Notes under the pieces: model-generated
The model's input: the letters and a program-made list of their open reading frames with translations, nothing else
The model's database searches: none
Told to the model about the DNA's origin: nothing
Assembly (NCBI GenBank): GCA_964250805.1
Contig: CAXUHG010000003.1
Span: forward strand, 59,181-123,180
Direction: 5' to 3'
DNA from: JBBQVS01 sp964250805
GTDB lineage: Bacteria; Chloroflexota; Ktedonobacteria; Ktedonobacterales; Ktedonobacteraceae
Length of the DNA: 64,000 bases
Shown: positions 55,673 to 64,000 of the stretch, one piece after another
How positions within the stretch are numbered: the stretch's first letter is position 1
How the letters are laid out: every line of letters begins with the position of its first letter
Translations under genes and position numbers: made by a program

Positions 55673-56371
55673 ATGTTTCGAGTCAAAAGATTATTTGGGG
55701 GAAGAACACTTCTAGGAGTTTTTATTGCTGTTGGAGCTATTACTCTACTATTTGCAAGTTATATTGTGACTGCTTCAGTGGGGCACGCACAGTCAGCAAG
55801 CAATCAGAATACTACGCATGCATTGGTTGCTGGGAGTAGCCATGCAGCCCAAGTGCCTACATCCACCCCGACAACCGTTCCAACGGCCTCTGGCAACACA
55901 GTAGTCGTAGGAGTCACACCAACAACTGTTCCAACAGCACCCAGCAACACGGTCGTTGCGACGAACACGCCAACAGTATCGACAACAACAAGTACTACAC
56001 CTCCAACGACCACACCAACAACAACGCCTGTTGATACGGCAAATAGTAGCATTGATCAACTTCCTGTAAATATGTCCTATGATTGTGACCGTGTGGAATA
56101 CCTGGGAGGGAAATGGCCTGTTCATCTCTATGTTGGAGGATGTCTAGTTAATGAGATCAACCAGTACAGTTGGGCAATCGACTCAATCAAGAATGTCCTG
56201 AATTCTACGGTTTGCACGGTGAATCAAACCTGTGTTATCGCTGTCGATCTCACTGCATATTTCCTCCACAATGAAGTTCATCATATGGTGGCTGAGTCGA
56301 ACAAATGCGGTGGGCACGGCATATATGTGCATGTGTTCGGTGCTTTTTTCCGTACACATCCAGTTTGTTGA
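55673..56371 (+). CDS. secreted protein with Thr/Pro-rich linker
   Basis: 232 residues. Signal segment (TLLGVFIAVGAITLLFASYI), then ~90 residues of Thr, Pro, Val and Ser repeats (probable wall-spanning linker), then a C-terminal ~110-residue domain with six Cys, likely disulfides. I recognise no family for that domain; HNEVHHMVAE looks superficially like a metal site but has no matching second motif. GAAAGGA precedes the ATG. Confidence 0.65.
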   Translation: MFRVKRLFGGRTLLGVFIAVGAITLLFASYIVTASVGHAQSASNQNTTHALVAGSSHAAQVPTSTPTTVPTASGNTVVVGVTPTTVPTAPSNTVVATNTPTVSTTTSTTPPTTTPTTTPVDTANSSIDQLPVNMSYDCDRVEYLGGKWPVHLYVGGCLVNEINQYSWAIDSIKNVLNSTVCTVNQTCVIAVDLTAYFLHNEVHHMVAESNKCGGHGIYVHVFGAFFRTHPVC

Positions 56372-56453
56372 ACCGTGTCTTCTGCATTCTTAAAATTTCT
56401 CATTCGAGAATAAGTAGAGTTCCGTAACATACTTGTCTCTCCTCATTCCATTA

Positions 56454-56494
56454 ACTCACCCTCTGTGTCGCTTATGCTGGCACAGGGGGTGAGT
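56454..56494 (+). terminator. terminator of the secreted-protein gene
   Basis: ACTCACCCTCTGTG pairs with CACAGGGGGTGAGT, followed by CATTTTC. 83 bp after the stop. Confidence 0.7.
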
Positions 56495-56621
56495 CATTTT
56501 CTGCAAAGCCTCTTTTCACTCACCAATTTTCTCCGATGATAAGCAATGTACTATGTTTTAGGTAGATATAAAAATATATAAATATTCAGCTTAGTCAAAA
56601 AACACCTATTAAAAATAGACT

Positions 56622-57167
56622 ATGAATATGCGTAATGAGAGTGATCAGCCAAGTGTTCCAGGTTACTTTTCTATCAAGGAGGCAGCAAAACTCCTTGGAC
56701 TCTCGCCAAGTCGAGTGTACGAATATGTTGAGGATGGACGGCTCTCCTCCGTCAGGGCGGCTCATGTCATCTTGATTCCAGTAGAAGAGGTCAAGACCTT
56801 CAAGCCGAATATTTCAGGTCGTCCCCGCAAGAGTATTCCACAATGGCGCATCTCCCCCGAAGATAACAAGCTACTCTCGACGACTATTCTGGTCCAAATG
56901 CGCGATAACCAGGCGGCGTTAATGAGGAAGTTAGAGAAAGTGAAGCAGAAAGAACAGTATCTCTTCCCAGGAACAGTATCACGCTTTGTCATCAAGAACG
57001 ATACCATTCCCGATCAGGTAGAAATTCTCCTGATCTGGCGAAGTTCCATCGCGCCAACGGAAGAAGTGCGAGAGCAAGCTTTAGATGAGTTCCGACATGT
57101 TTTAGCTGATGTACTGGATTGGAATACCGCCCAATACAACTACGGGCAGGTACTCATGCATACGTAG
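56622..57167 (+). CDS. HTH protein, paralogue of the 7430-7969 gene
   Basis: 181 residues. HTH_17 domain (GYFSIKEAAKLLGLSPSRVY), AT-hook-like GRPRK, then the same ~110-residue C-terminal domain (LFPGTVSRF, EILLIWRSS) and an identical final GQVLMHT. It ends 17 bp before the STAND-TIR gene with GGAGG between, so the two form an operon. Role as regulator or partner of the downstream sensor is inferred. No strong ribosome site for this gene itself. Confidence 0.72.
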   Translation: MNMRNESDQPSVPGYFSIKEAAKLLGLSPSRVYEYVEDGRLSSVRAAHVILIPVEEVKTFKPNISGRPRKSIPQWRISPEDNKLLSTTILVQMRDNQAALMRKLEKVKQKEQYLFPGTVSRFVIKNDTIPDQVEILLIWRSSIAPTEEVREQALDEFRHVLADVLDWNTAQYNYGQVLMHT

Positions 57168-57184
57168 TCAAGAGGAGGTTAGTA

Positions 57185-60100
57185 ATGGTAAAAAGTGATA
57201 TTAACTGGGGAGAAAAAGCCCCTCGTAGTAAGCAACTTTATGGGAGGAATAAGGAACTTGCAAGTATTCAACAATGGATTGTTGATGATCGGTGCCGCCT
57301 CCTTACTCTAATTGGACAAGGGGGTGTTGGCAAAACAACTCTTGCCATGACAACAGTAGATGCTGTGAAGGAACAGTTCGAGTATATCTTTTGTCGCTAC
57401 CTAAAGTTCGATAATGCCTACCTTAAAATAATTTTGCAGGATTGTATCCACTTCCTCTCTAATCAAACTCAAGGAGTGGTCACAGAGGACGAAGAACAGC
57501 AGATTTCGCTGCTACTAACCTATCTACAGCAGCATCGTTGCCTTCTTATTTTTGACAACCTGGAATCCATTATGGGTGAGGGAAACGATGTGGGTTCTTA
57601 TCGGAAAGATTTCGAGAAATATAATGCTCTATTTGAGCGTTTGGGAGAGGCTGAGCATCAAAGCTGCATCCTGCTAACGAGCCGCGAACAACCCCATGCA
57701 CTGGCAAGTTTAGAGGAGGAAATCCCTTCTGTACGCTCTTATCGACTCACGGGCTTGGATATTCCTGACGGTCGCGACTTCCTTAACGACAAAAGACTCA
57801 GAGGCGAAGCAACAACAAGAGATGCTCTTGTGAAACACTTTGCAGGCAATCCGCTGGCACTCAAACTCGTTTCCTCACACATCGAAAAGGATTTTGAGGG
57901 AGATATTTCGCGCTTCCTCAATAATGCCGAAAGCCATGTAGTAACTGACCTGCATACTGTCCTCGAGCAACAATTCAATCGGCTCTCTCAGGAGGAAAAA
58001 GACATCTTGTACTGGCTCGCAATTGAGCGTGAACCGGCTTCATTAGAGACATTGCGAGAAAACGTGCTTCCAGTGAGCCAGAAAGAAAAAGTACGAAATT
58101 CGTTGCGTTTATTGCAGCAGCGTAGTCTTATCGACAAAAACGAAAGTGTCTTTGCTTTACAGAATGTTATCTTAGAATATGTAACAGGCAAGTTCGTGAC
58201 ACAAATTGTCCAGGAAATTGACGCCCAGGCAAACAAACTGCTTACAAGCCATGTACTCGTCAAGGCTCAGGCTAAGCAGTATGTACGGGAGAGTCAAGCC
58301 AGTTTTATTCGTAAGCCTATTGCTGATTTGCTCGTCGAAAAGTATGGAAAGTCGGGCACGGAAAAGAAGTTCAAGGCATTACTTGAAGAGTTGCGTAAAA
58401 CAGATGCACAAAAGCCTGGTTATGCGGCTGGAAACATACTTAATCTCTTAATACAATTACAAAGCGATCTGCGAGGTTATGATTTTTCACAGTTAACAAT
58501 TTGTCAGGCGTACCTTCAGAACGTTGATTTGCCTGGAGTTATATTTAGCAGCTCACATTTTGACAAATCCGTTTTCATTGACGTAATCGGTATCACTCTT
58601 GCGGTAGCATTTGATGTAGACGGGAAACACCTCGCCGTAGGAACCGCCAACAGTGAAATTCGGCTATGGGAGACGAAGGATACAAAACCGCTACGAACTT
58701 TTTATGGGCACAGTGACTGGGTGTGGTCGATTGCCTTCCGATCCCACGGCAACATCCTGGCAAGTAGCAGTGGTGACTATACTGTTCGGTTATGGAATGT
58801 CAATTCGGGTCAATGTCTCAAGGTCTTAACAGGGCTAAATACGTGGTTTCCTTGTGTCGCCTTCAGCTCTGACGGAAAGTATTTGGCTGCTGGTGGCGAT
58901 GATCGTAATGTGTATCTATGGTCTGTGGACGATACGAGTCAGAAGCTCGAAGTGCAATTCCTCAAAACGCTGCAGGGTCATACGGATCGCGTCTGGTCTG
59001 TTGCTTTTAGTGCCGATGGTCAATTCGTAGCCAGTGGTAGTGAGGATAAGACTATCCGCGTGTGGGATATCTCTTCTGGGGAGTGCCTCAACACCTTACA
59101 GGAGGAGCAGGCTTCTTCAATTCGGTCAGTAGCATTTGCCCCTCACAGCAATATGCTGGCGAGTGCAAGTAAGAATAAGCAGGTACAGTTATGGGATATT
59201 CATTCGGGTCAATGCATTCGGACGTTTACAGGGCATAAGGATTGGTTGAGAAGTGTCGCATTCAGTTCTGATGGTCAGGTTCTGGCGAGTGCTGGTGAGG
59301 ACACAACCATACGCTTATGGGATATCAATTCGGATGCATGTCTCAAAGTGCTTCAAGGCCATACGAACCGTGTGAGGTCTGTCGCGTTTCAACCGAATAG
59401 TCGAGTTCTGGTGAGTGGTGGTGAAGACCAAACCATACGCTTATGGGACGAGGATGCTGGACAATGCTTCAAAACACTTCATGGGTATGCTCATCCGATA
59501 TGGACTGTAGCGTTTAGCCCCGATGGAAACACGTTGGCGAGTATCAGTGAAGACCATCTCCTTGTACGGTTGCAGCTATGGGATGCTAACTCAGATCGGC
59601 AGCTTAAATCACTGCAAGGCTATACTCGTCGAGTACGATCTGTCGCCTTTAGTCCAAACGGAAACATGCTAGCGACAGGCTGTGAAGATAATACAGTTCT
59701 TACCTGGAGAATTAACGAATCAGAGCAAAAGCATAAGGAGTTAGCAGGGCATAGTAATAGAGTATGGTCCGTAAGTTACAGTTTTGATGGAGCAATTCTG
59801 GCTAGTAGTAGTGAGGATAAAACCATACGATTATGGAATGCCAAAACCGACGAGCCTATCAAGGAGTTAGAAGGACACGCTCGACAGGTATGGACTGTAG
59901 CATTCAGTCCAAAAGAAAATGTTTTAGCGAGCGGGAGTGAGGATCACACGATACGGCTATGGAATGCCACTACATATGAGTGCCTCGAGATGCAAGGACA
60001 TGAGGGCGGAATTTGGTCTGTCGCGTTCAGCCCCGATGGAAATATTTTAGCAAGCGGCAGTGGCGACAAAACTGTTCGCTTATGGAACGTCGCCACAGGC

Positions 60101-60958
60101 GAATGCCTTAAAGTACTGCGAGGCCATGAGAGTCGAGTGTGGTCTGTTGCCTTTAGCCACGATGGACGTGTTCTCGCCAGTAGCAGCGAGGACATGAGTG
60201 TGCGCTTGTGGAATGTTGATAGTGGCGAGCCTACTCATGTTCTACGCGGACACAAGAAGCAGATACGCTCTCTCTCCTCCCATCCTAAAAAATTCCTGTT
60301 CGCAAGTGGAAGTGATGATGGTGCGATCATGTTCTGGGATGGAAACACGGGCAATTGCGTAAAAACATTAACTAGTAACAAGCCGTATGAACAAATGAAC
60401 ATTACGGATGTGAGGGGGTTAGAGTCTTCTCAAAAAGAAGTACTCAAAGCATTAGGGGCAATTGACACGAAAGACCCTGCTCATCTCAAGTCTCCTGACA
60501 CTGCTCCTTCAGTTTCACGCGAACATGTGTTTATCAGCTACAGCCATACAGATAAAGAATGGCGAGAAAGATTTCAGACAATGCTAGCACCTTCCACACG
60601 AGGAGGAGCAATCAAACTGTGGGCGGATACGCAAATCAAGCCGGGTGAACAATGGCTTGAAGAGATAGAAAAGGCACTAGCCGCTGCGAAAGTAGCTGTA
60701 CTGCTTGTTACACCGGATTTTCTTGCCTCAGACTTTATAGCCAAACACGAACTGCCGCCGCTTTTGGAAGCGGCAAAAAAAGAAGGGCTTATCATCCACT
60801 GGGTAGCAGTCCGCCCAAGTATGTACAAATACACAGAGATCGCGGCCTACCAATGCGTAAATGAGCCTGCTAAGCCATTGAACAGCCTAAGTCCACATGA
60901 ACTGGATGAGGAATTAGTTCGCATCTGTGATGTGATTATCGACAGAATGAATTCCTAA
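57185..60958 (+). CDS. NB-ARC / WD40 / TIR protein, likely antiphage STAND
   Basis: 1257 residues. NB-ARC core: P-loop LIGQGGVGKTT (~42-52), Walker B LLIFDNLE, and GNPLALKL as the GxP-type motif. A helical region follows, then 14 WD40 repeats (about residues 470-1070), enough for two seven-bladed propellers, and a C-terminal TIR domain (HVFISYSHTDKEW, then LWADTQIKPGEQW and the Glu in LEEIEKAL). Such proteins sense a phage-derived ligand through the repeat region and activate a TIR effector, often an NADase. GGAGG lies 6 bp before the ATG at 57185. It is fed by the HTH gene 17 bp upstream. Confidence 0.88.
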   Translation: MVKSDINWGEKAPRSKQLYGRNKELASIQQWIVDDRCRLLTLIGQGGVGKTTLAMTTVDAVKEQFEYIFCRYLKFDNAYLKIILQDCIHFLSNQTQGVVTEDEEQQISLLLTYLQQHRCLLIFDNLESIMGEGNDVGSYRKDFEKYNALFERLGEAEHQSCILLTSREQPHALASLEEEIPSVRSYRLTGLDIPDGRDFLNDKRLRGEATTRDALVKHFAGNPLALKLVSSHIEKDFEGDISRFLNNAESHVVTDLHTVLEQQFNRLSQEEKDILYWLAIEREPASLETLRENVLPVSQKEKVRNSLRLLQQRSLIDKNESVFALQNVILEYVTGKFVTQIVQEIDAQANKLLTSHVLVKAQAKQYVRESQASFIRKPIADLLVEKYGKSGTEKKFKALLEELRKTDAQKPGYAAGNILNLLIQLQSDLRGYDFSQLTICQAYLQNVDLPGVIFSSSHFDKSVFIDVIGITLAVAFDVDGKHLAVGTANSEIRLWETKDTKPLRTFYGHSDWVWSIAFRSHGNILASSSGDYTVRLWNVNSGQCLKVLTGLNTWFPCVAFSSDGKYLAAGGDDRNVYLWSVDDTSQKLEVQFLKTLQGHTDRVWSVAFSADGQFVASGSEDKTIRVWDISSGECLNTLQEEQASSIRSVAFAPHSNMLASASKNKQVQLWDIHSGQCIRTFTGHKDWLRSVAFSSDGQVLASAGEDTTIRLWDINSDACLKVLQGHTNRVRSVAFQPNSRVLVSGGEDQTIRLWDEDAGQCFKTLHGYAHPIWTVAFSPDGNTLASISEDHLLVRLQLWDANSDRQLKSLQGYTRRVRSVAFSPNGNMLATGCEDNTVLTWRINESEQKHKELAGHSNRVWSVSYSFDGAILASSSEDKTIRLWNAKTDEPIKELEGHARQVWTVAFSPKENVLASGSEDHTIRLWNATTYECLEMQGHEGGIWSVAFSPDGNILASGSGDKTVRLWNVATGECLKVLRGHESRVWSVAFSHDGRVLASSSEDMSVRLWNVDSGEPTHVLRGHKKQIRSLSSHPKKFLFASGSDDGAIMFWDGNTGNCVKTLTSNKPYEQMNITDVRGLESSQKEVLKALGAIDTKDPAHLKSPDTAPSVSREHVFISYSHTDKEWRERFQTMLAPSTRGGAIKLWADTQIKPGEQWLEEIEKALAAAKVAVLLVTPDFLASDFIAKHELPPLLEAAKKEGLIIHWVAVRPSMYKYTEIAAYQCVNEPAKPLNSLSPHELDEELVRICDVIIDRMNS

Positions 60959-61014
60959 CAAACTATATTTGCAGGCACAACTATCACGCTGTAAAAGTTA
61001 GAAGGGGCGCGAGT

Positions 61015-61503
61015 GTGGAACAACATCTTCCAATTCAAACAGATTTTTCGCAAGAGGTNNNNNNNNNNNNNNNNNNNNNNNNNNNNNNNNNNNNNNNNNN
61101 NNNNNNNNNNNNNNNNNNNNNNNNNNNNNNNNNNNNNNNNNNNNNNNNNNNNNNNNNNGAAGAATCTCTCATCCACGTAGGAGAATTTGAACGACACGGG
61201 AACGAGGTCAACCGCGAACAAATTCGAGAGCTAACGATAGTAGCTGATTCTGCACGCCGTATTCGTATGATAGGGACATCTTGTACTGATCTTGTCTGGA
61301 TAGCTTGTGGTCGTGCAGATGCTCTCATCATGCATGGAGGAAATCCGTGGGATGTGAAGGCCGGGAGAGTCATTCTCGAAGAAGTAGGCGGCAAAGTCTC
61401 ATTCCATACCTATGCTAGTGGTAGTATGCTTACTCTTTATACGAATGGCCTGATCCATCAGGAGCTTGCCAGTTTGCTTGGAGTAGGAGAACAGAAGCAA
61501 TAG
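61015..61503 (+). CDS. inositol-monophosphatase-like gene interrupted by an assembly gap
   Basis: The 3' part (61159-61503, ~114 residues) has RMIGTSCTDLVWIACGRADA, the NPWDVKAGRVILEEVGG motif and a family-like C-terminus of the IMPase/SuhB family. The first ~15 codons at 61015 (GTG, with GAAGGGG upstream) are separated by 100 Ns. The N run is probably a fixed-length placeholder, so the missing length and even whether both parts belong to one gene are unknown. The HTH-STAND operon ends 56 bp earlier. Confidence 0.55.
   Translation: MEQHLPIQTDFSQEXXXXXXXXXXXXXXXXXXXXXXXXXXXXXXXXXXEESLIHVGEFERHGNEVNREQIRELTIVADSARRIRMIGTSCTDLVWIACGRADALIMHGGNPWDVKAGRVILEEVGGKVSFHTYASGSMLTLYTNGLIHQELASLLGVGEQKQ
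61059..61158. other. 100-N assembly gap
   Basis: Exactly 100 Ns, the common placeholder for a scaffold join of unknown true length. Confidence 0.98.
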
Positions 61504-61520
61504 GCAAAAGAGAATGAAAA

Positions 61521-61576
61521 ACAGAAAAAGAGACACATCGGATGCCAGTTAGCATCCAATGTGTCTCTTTTTCTGT
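61521..61576. terminator. bidirectional hairpin terminator
   Basis: ACAGAAAAAGAGACACAT(C)GGATGC and its complement with a 6-nt loop, carrying T-rich sequence in the arm on the plus strand. It lies between the convergent phosphatase-like and GH30 genes. Confidence 0.75.
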
Positions 61577-61586
61577 AGTGATAACC

Positions 61587-63926
61587 TCAAGCAAATGAGT
61601 AGAATTCAGCGATGGACCACCAACTCCCTGAACTCGTAGTTAGCACCACTTTGATATAGCGAGCCGACTGTTTGGAGAAAGAAATTACTGTATAGTCACC
61701 GCTTCCTTGACCACTGGCAATCGCGTTCCCCCAGGAGGTACCATCCTGCGACACAAACACCTGATAACTGCGTGGATAATCTCCTCCACTCGCCCCACAG
61801 TCGAGTGCAATGCTGCTAAAGCTTTGGGTTTTCCCCATGTCAACCTGGAAACTCATACCAGGACTCTGTGGTTGTCCACTTGACCAACGGGTCGCGAACA
61901 CACCATCCAGTGCATTAGAAGGCGGCTCACCAGTATTGGAGACCGAGGCCGAAGCACTCCAACCGCTGCGGTCAAGAGGCTGGGTAGTGGTGGTTGGCAC
62001 ACCATACACATTGAACTCGTAGAGCGACCACCAGTTCGCCGCACTACCCGTATCGACCACTCTGATAAAGCGAGCAAACTGGGTAGGGAAGGATATATTG
62101 ATGACCTGATTATCGCGCAGGTATGTGCCACTCCCTTGACTGTTATCGTCACCACTGGCAATGCTCTCTCCCCAGTTCACGCCATCGAGTGAGACAAAGA
62201 CCAGATACGCATGTGGGTAGTCACCCGCACTAGTTTGGGCATCAATGCTGATGGCGTTGATGTTGCGCGGTAGAATCATATTCACCTGGAACCACAAACC
62301 AGGAGACTGCGCCTCACCACTTGCCCAACGCGTGGTCGTGTTGCCGTCAAGAGCATTGTTCGGCACATCTCCATACGTGTCCGTTGCCGAGGCTGAGGCG
62401 ATCCAGTTGCTACGATCCAGTGCTACCAGATTAGAACTCCCTCCGGCTGTTTGCTTTCCACTCCATGTGAACGTTGCCACCGCGCCAGATGGCAATGCGT
62501 AGGAGAACTCCTGACCGCCCCACTGAACATCAAAACGTTGCTGACTCGTTGCCGCATTATACACAACCAGTACCTTTGAGCCATCGCTGTTCTGAAACGC
62601 GACATCCGACACCTGGTTGCTGCCAGCACTAGAGTCGATACGATACGCTCCTGCTTGTAGAAATTTGCTGGCTTGACCCAACCCATAATAATCGCCGTTG
62701 TAGGTCACTTTGCCAGTACTCTGATCAATAGTGACGATGCCCCGACACTGCGAACAGGCTGCGCCAGTGCCTAGGTTCGGCTCTCCATTGGGGTCCAGTG
62801 CCAAACCCCAGCGCACAACAGATTTACTCCAATTGCGCGTTGCGCCGATCAACAGGTTTGTCGTGCCAGCTAAACCATTATTCTTTTCCCACTGACCACC
62901 AGAACACTCCGTTTCATACGTATCCTTGTTGGGATAGGCATTGTGGATTGGTGTCTGAACCTCTGGTGCCCCTGCGTAGCAGTGCCAGGCCGTTCCCGCC
63001 AGAGCAGCATTTGTGCTTGCATTACTTAGCAACGTGGTAGGATATGCGGGGGCGTCCCAGTTATGATCGTAGCCAAGAATTTTTGTGGTAATAGAGTTTG
63101 CGGCGAAGGCTGGGGCCAGATCGTTTGCGATAAAGCTCGCTTCTTGGTCCGCGGGAAACGACATGCCAGGATAGCCCACAGGCACATAGAGCGGCTCGTT
63201 TTGCGCCGTCACCGCGTAAATGGGAATGCCTTGCGCCTGATACGCCTGAATAAACTTCACAAAATAGTTCGCATAGGGGACATACGCATCAGGATTGAGC
63301 GTTCCACCTTCCATTGAATCGGTCGATTTCATCCAACCAGGAGGACTCCACGGCGTTGCCACAATCTTGATGCTAGGATTGATCTGCAATGCCTGCTTGA
63401 GGAGTGGAATGATATATGCTTCATCATGAGCAATGGAGAAATGCGTGAGATTGGGATCGGTCTGGCCTTTGGGCATATCGTCATATGAATACTCACCAGA
63501 TGAAGGTGCAGTCAAATCTGAGGCACCCATAGGCTGACGTAGAAAGTTCAGACCAATGCCCTTGGTCGGACTAAATAACTGTTCCAGAAGTTTGTCGCGC
63601 TGGCTCTTGCTCATCTTGTTAGATATGAGCCATGCTGAACCATCAGTGAGAGAAGCACCAAAACCATCCATCTGCTGATCGAGCTGATTCTCATTGACGC
63701 TGATCTGAATAACATCCGACCCGTTGCCGGTAGCAAAATGGACATCTTTTTGTTGAGCGAGATGCGTCCGCAAATCAGCGGTAGTCAACCACACACTCAC
63801 TTTACTGCTCGCAGATTGAGCCGCGAGAGATGACTGAGCAGGTGGAAGAAGCAGGGTTGCACCGAAGAGCAACATACCCAGTAAGGCGATAACTGACGCC
63901 TTGTGCCAGAAAGTCCATTGGGACAT
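61587..63926 (-). CDS. secreted GH30 glycosidase with two discoidin domains
   Basis: 779 residues. Signal peptide (ALLGMLLFGATLLL). GH30 barrel with acid/base Glu in TAQNEP and nucleophile Glu in YETECSGG; WSPPGWMKST and YSYDDMP are also typical of the family. Two C-terminal F5/8 type C-like domains (~500-640 and ~645-779), each with NALDG(N/V)xxTRWxSGxxQSPG, would bind carbohydrate. Likely targets are beta-1,6-glucan or glucosylceramide-like chains; which one is not clear. AAGGAGG precedes the ATG. Confidence 0.9.
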   Translation of the reverse strand: MSQWTFWHKASVIALLGMLLFGATLLLPPAQSSLAAQSASSKVSVWLTTADLRTHLAQQKDVHFATGNGSDVIQISVNENQLDQQMDGFGASLTDGSAWLISNKMSKSQRDKLLEQLFSPTKGIGLNFLRQPMGASDLTAPSSGEYSYDDMPKGQTDPNLTHFSIAHDEAYIIPLLKQALQINPSIKIVATPWSPPGWMKSTDSMEGGTLNPDAYVPYANYFVKFIQAYQAQGIPIYAVTAQNEPLYVPVGYPGMSFPADQEASFIANDLAPAFAANSITTKILGYDHNWDAPAYPTTLLSNASTNAALAGTAWHCYAGAPEVQTPIHNAYPNKDTYETECSGGQWEKNNGLAGTTNLLIGATRNWSKSVVRWGLALDPNGEPNLGTGAACSQCRGIVTIDQSTGKVTYNGDYYGLGQASKFLQAGAYRIDSSAGSNQVSDVAFQNSDGSKVLVVYNAATSQQRFDVQWGGQEFSYALPSGAVATFTWSGKQTAGGSSNLVALDRSNWIASASATDTYGDVPNNALDGNTTTRWASGEAQSPGLWFQVNMILPRNINAISIDAQTSAGDYPHAYLVFVSLDGVNWGESIASGDDNSQGSGTYLRDNQVINISFPTQFARFIRVVDTGSAANWWSLYEFNVYGVPTTTTQPLDRSGWSASASVSNTGEPPSNALDGVFATRWSSGQPQSPGMSFQVDMGKTQSFSSIALDCGASGGDYPRSYQVFVSQDGTSWGNAIASGQGSGDYTVISFSKQSARYIKVVLTTSSGSWWSIAEFYSFA

Positions 63927-63968
63927 GATATCCTCCTTAAATTAACGCGTAGGGGTCCACCAATGTTG

Positions 63969-64000
63969 GTTCGTCGGTTTTTCGTAGGGACCAGATTTAT
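63969..64000. repeat. left end of a family A palindrome, cut by the window
   Basis: CGGTTTTTCGTAGGGACC followed by AGATTTAT matches the end of the 53828 element with two or three changes. The rest lies outside. Confidence 0.7.

Noticed and set aside
56290..56320. HNEVHHMVAE as a metalloprotease zinc site in the secreted protein
   Set aside because: Not the HExxH pattern and no downstream zinc ligand motif; the domain stays unassigned.

Overview
The window looks like a chromosomal segment from a filamentous Ktedonobacteria-type Chloroflexota. This is an inference, not a proof. It rests on the mix of gene families: large STAND/WD40 proteins, a PknB-like kinase, a sedolisin, GH38 and GH30 glycosidases, zinc-ribbon membrane proteins, and abundant intergenic palindromes and transposon genes. 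Base composition is close to even, and strong Shine-Dalgarno sites precede most real starts, several of which are GTG.

Layout. About 0.2-5.4 kb: an MFS exporter divergent from an ArsR-type regulator, then a small cluster with a Cys-containing precursor-like peptide, an M29/NicX-like metalloenzyme and a Fe(II)/2-oxoglutarate-type oxygenase. This is a candidate RiPP locus. About 6.1-11.1 kb: an accessory region with an Mrr-like endonuclease, a helix-turn-helix protein with a paralogue at 56.6 kb, two XRE-type regulators, an orphan protein, and a fusion of an ISL3-transposase DNA-binding region to a nucleotidyltransferase. 11.3-17.5 kb: a Tn7-like operon tnsA-tnsB-tnsC-tniQ. 17.5-27.4 kb: four genes on the opposite strand encoding a Dna2-like FeS nuclease, a Dna2/Upf1-like SF1 helicase, a DUF1156-type adenine methylase and a DEAD/DinG-like SF2 helicase. 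I read these as the transposon cargo and as a probable, unnamed DNA defence system. Three 17-bp direct repeats and a TGT/ACA terminus lie between this cargo and the gyrB stop codon, so the element appears to sit immediately downstream of gyrB. The opposite end is not recognisable in the window.

27.5-56.4 kb is mostly host backbone: gyrB, a zinc-ribbon membrane protein, GH38 alpha-mannosidase, tRNA-Lys, a PDDEXK nuclease, a LysM/C-terminal NlpC-or-CHAP-like secreted protein, ppk, a sedolisin, tRNA-Leu, the protein quality-control run tig-clpX-lon, a DUF4870 protein, a lone 5S rRNA, a response regulator, miaA, a Ser/Thr kinase, an SDR, a broken DNA methylase and a DUF1697 protein. Long palindromes sit in most of these intergenic spaces. 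At least three share the terminus GTAGGGAC..GATTTATC, and several begin exactly at a stop codon.

56.6-64 kb: the second helix-turn-helix paralogue is coupled to a large NB-ARC-WD40-TIR protein (a probable antiphage sensor/effector). Next come an inositol-monophosphatase-like gene interrupted by a 100-N assembly gap and a secreted GH30 glycosidase with two discoidin-like domains.
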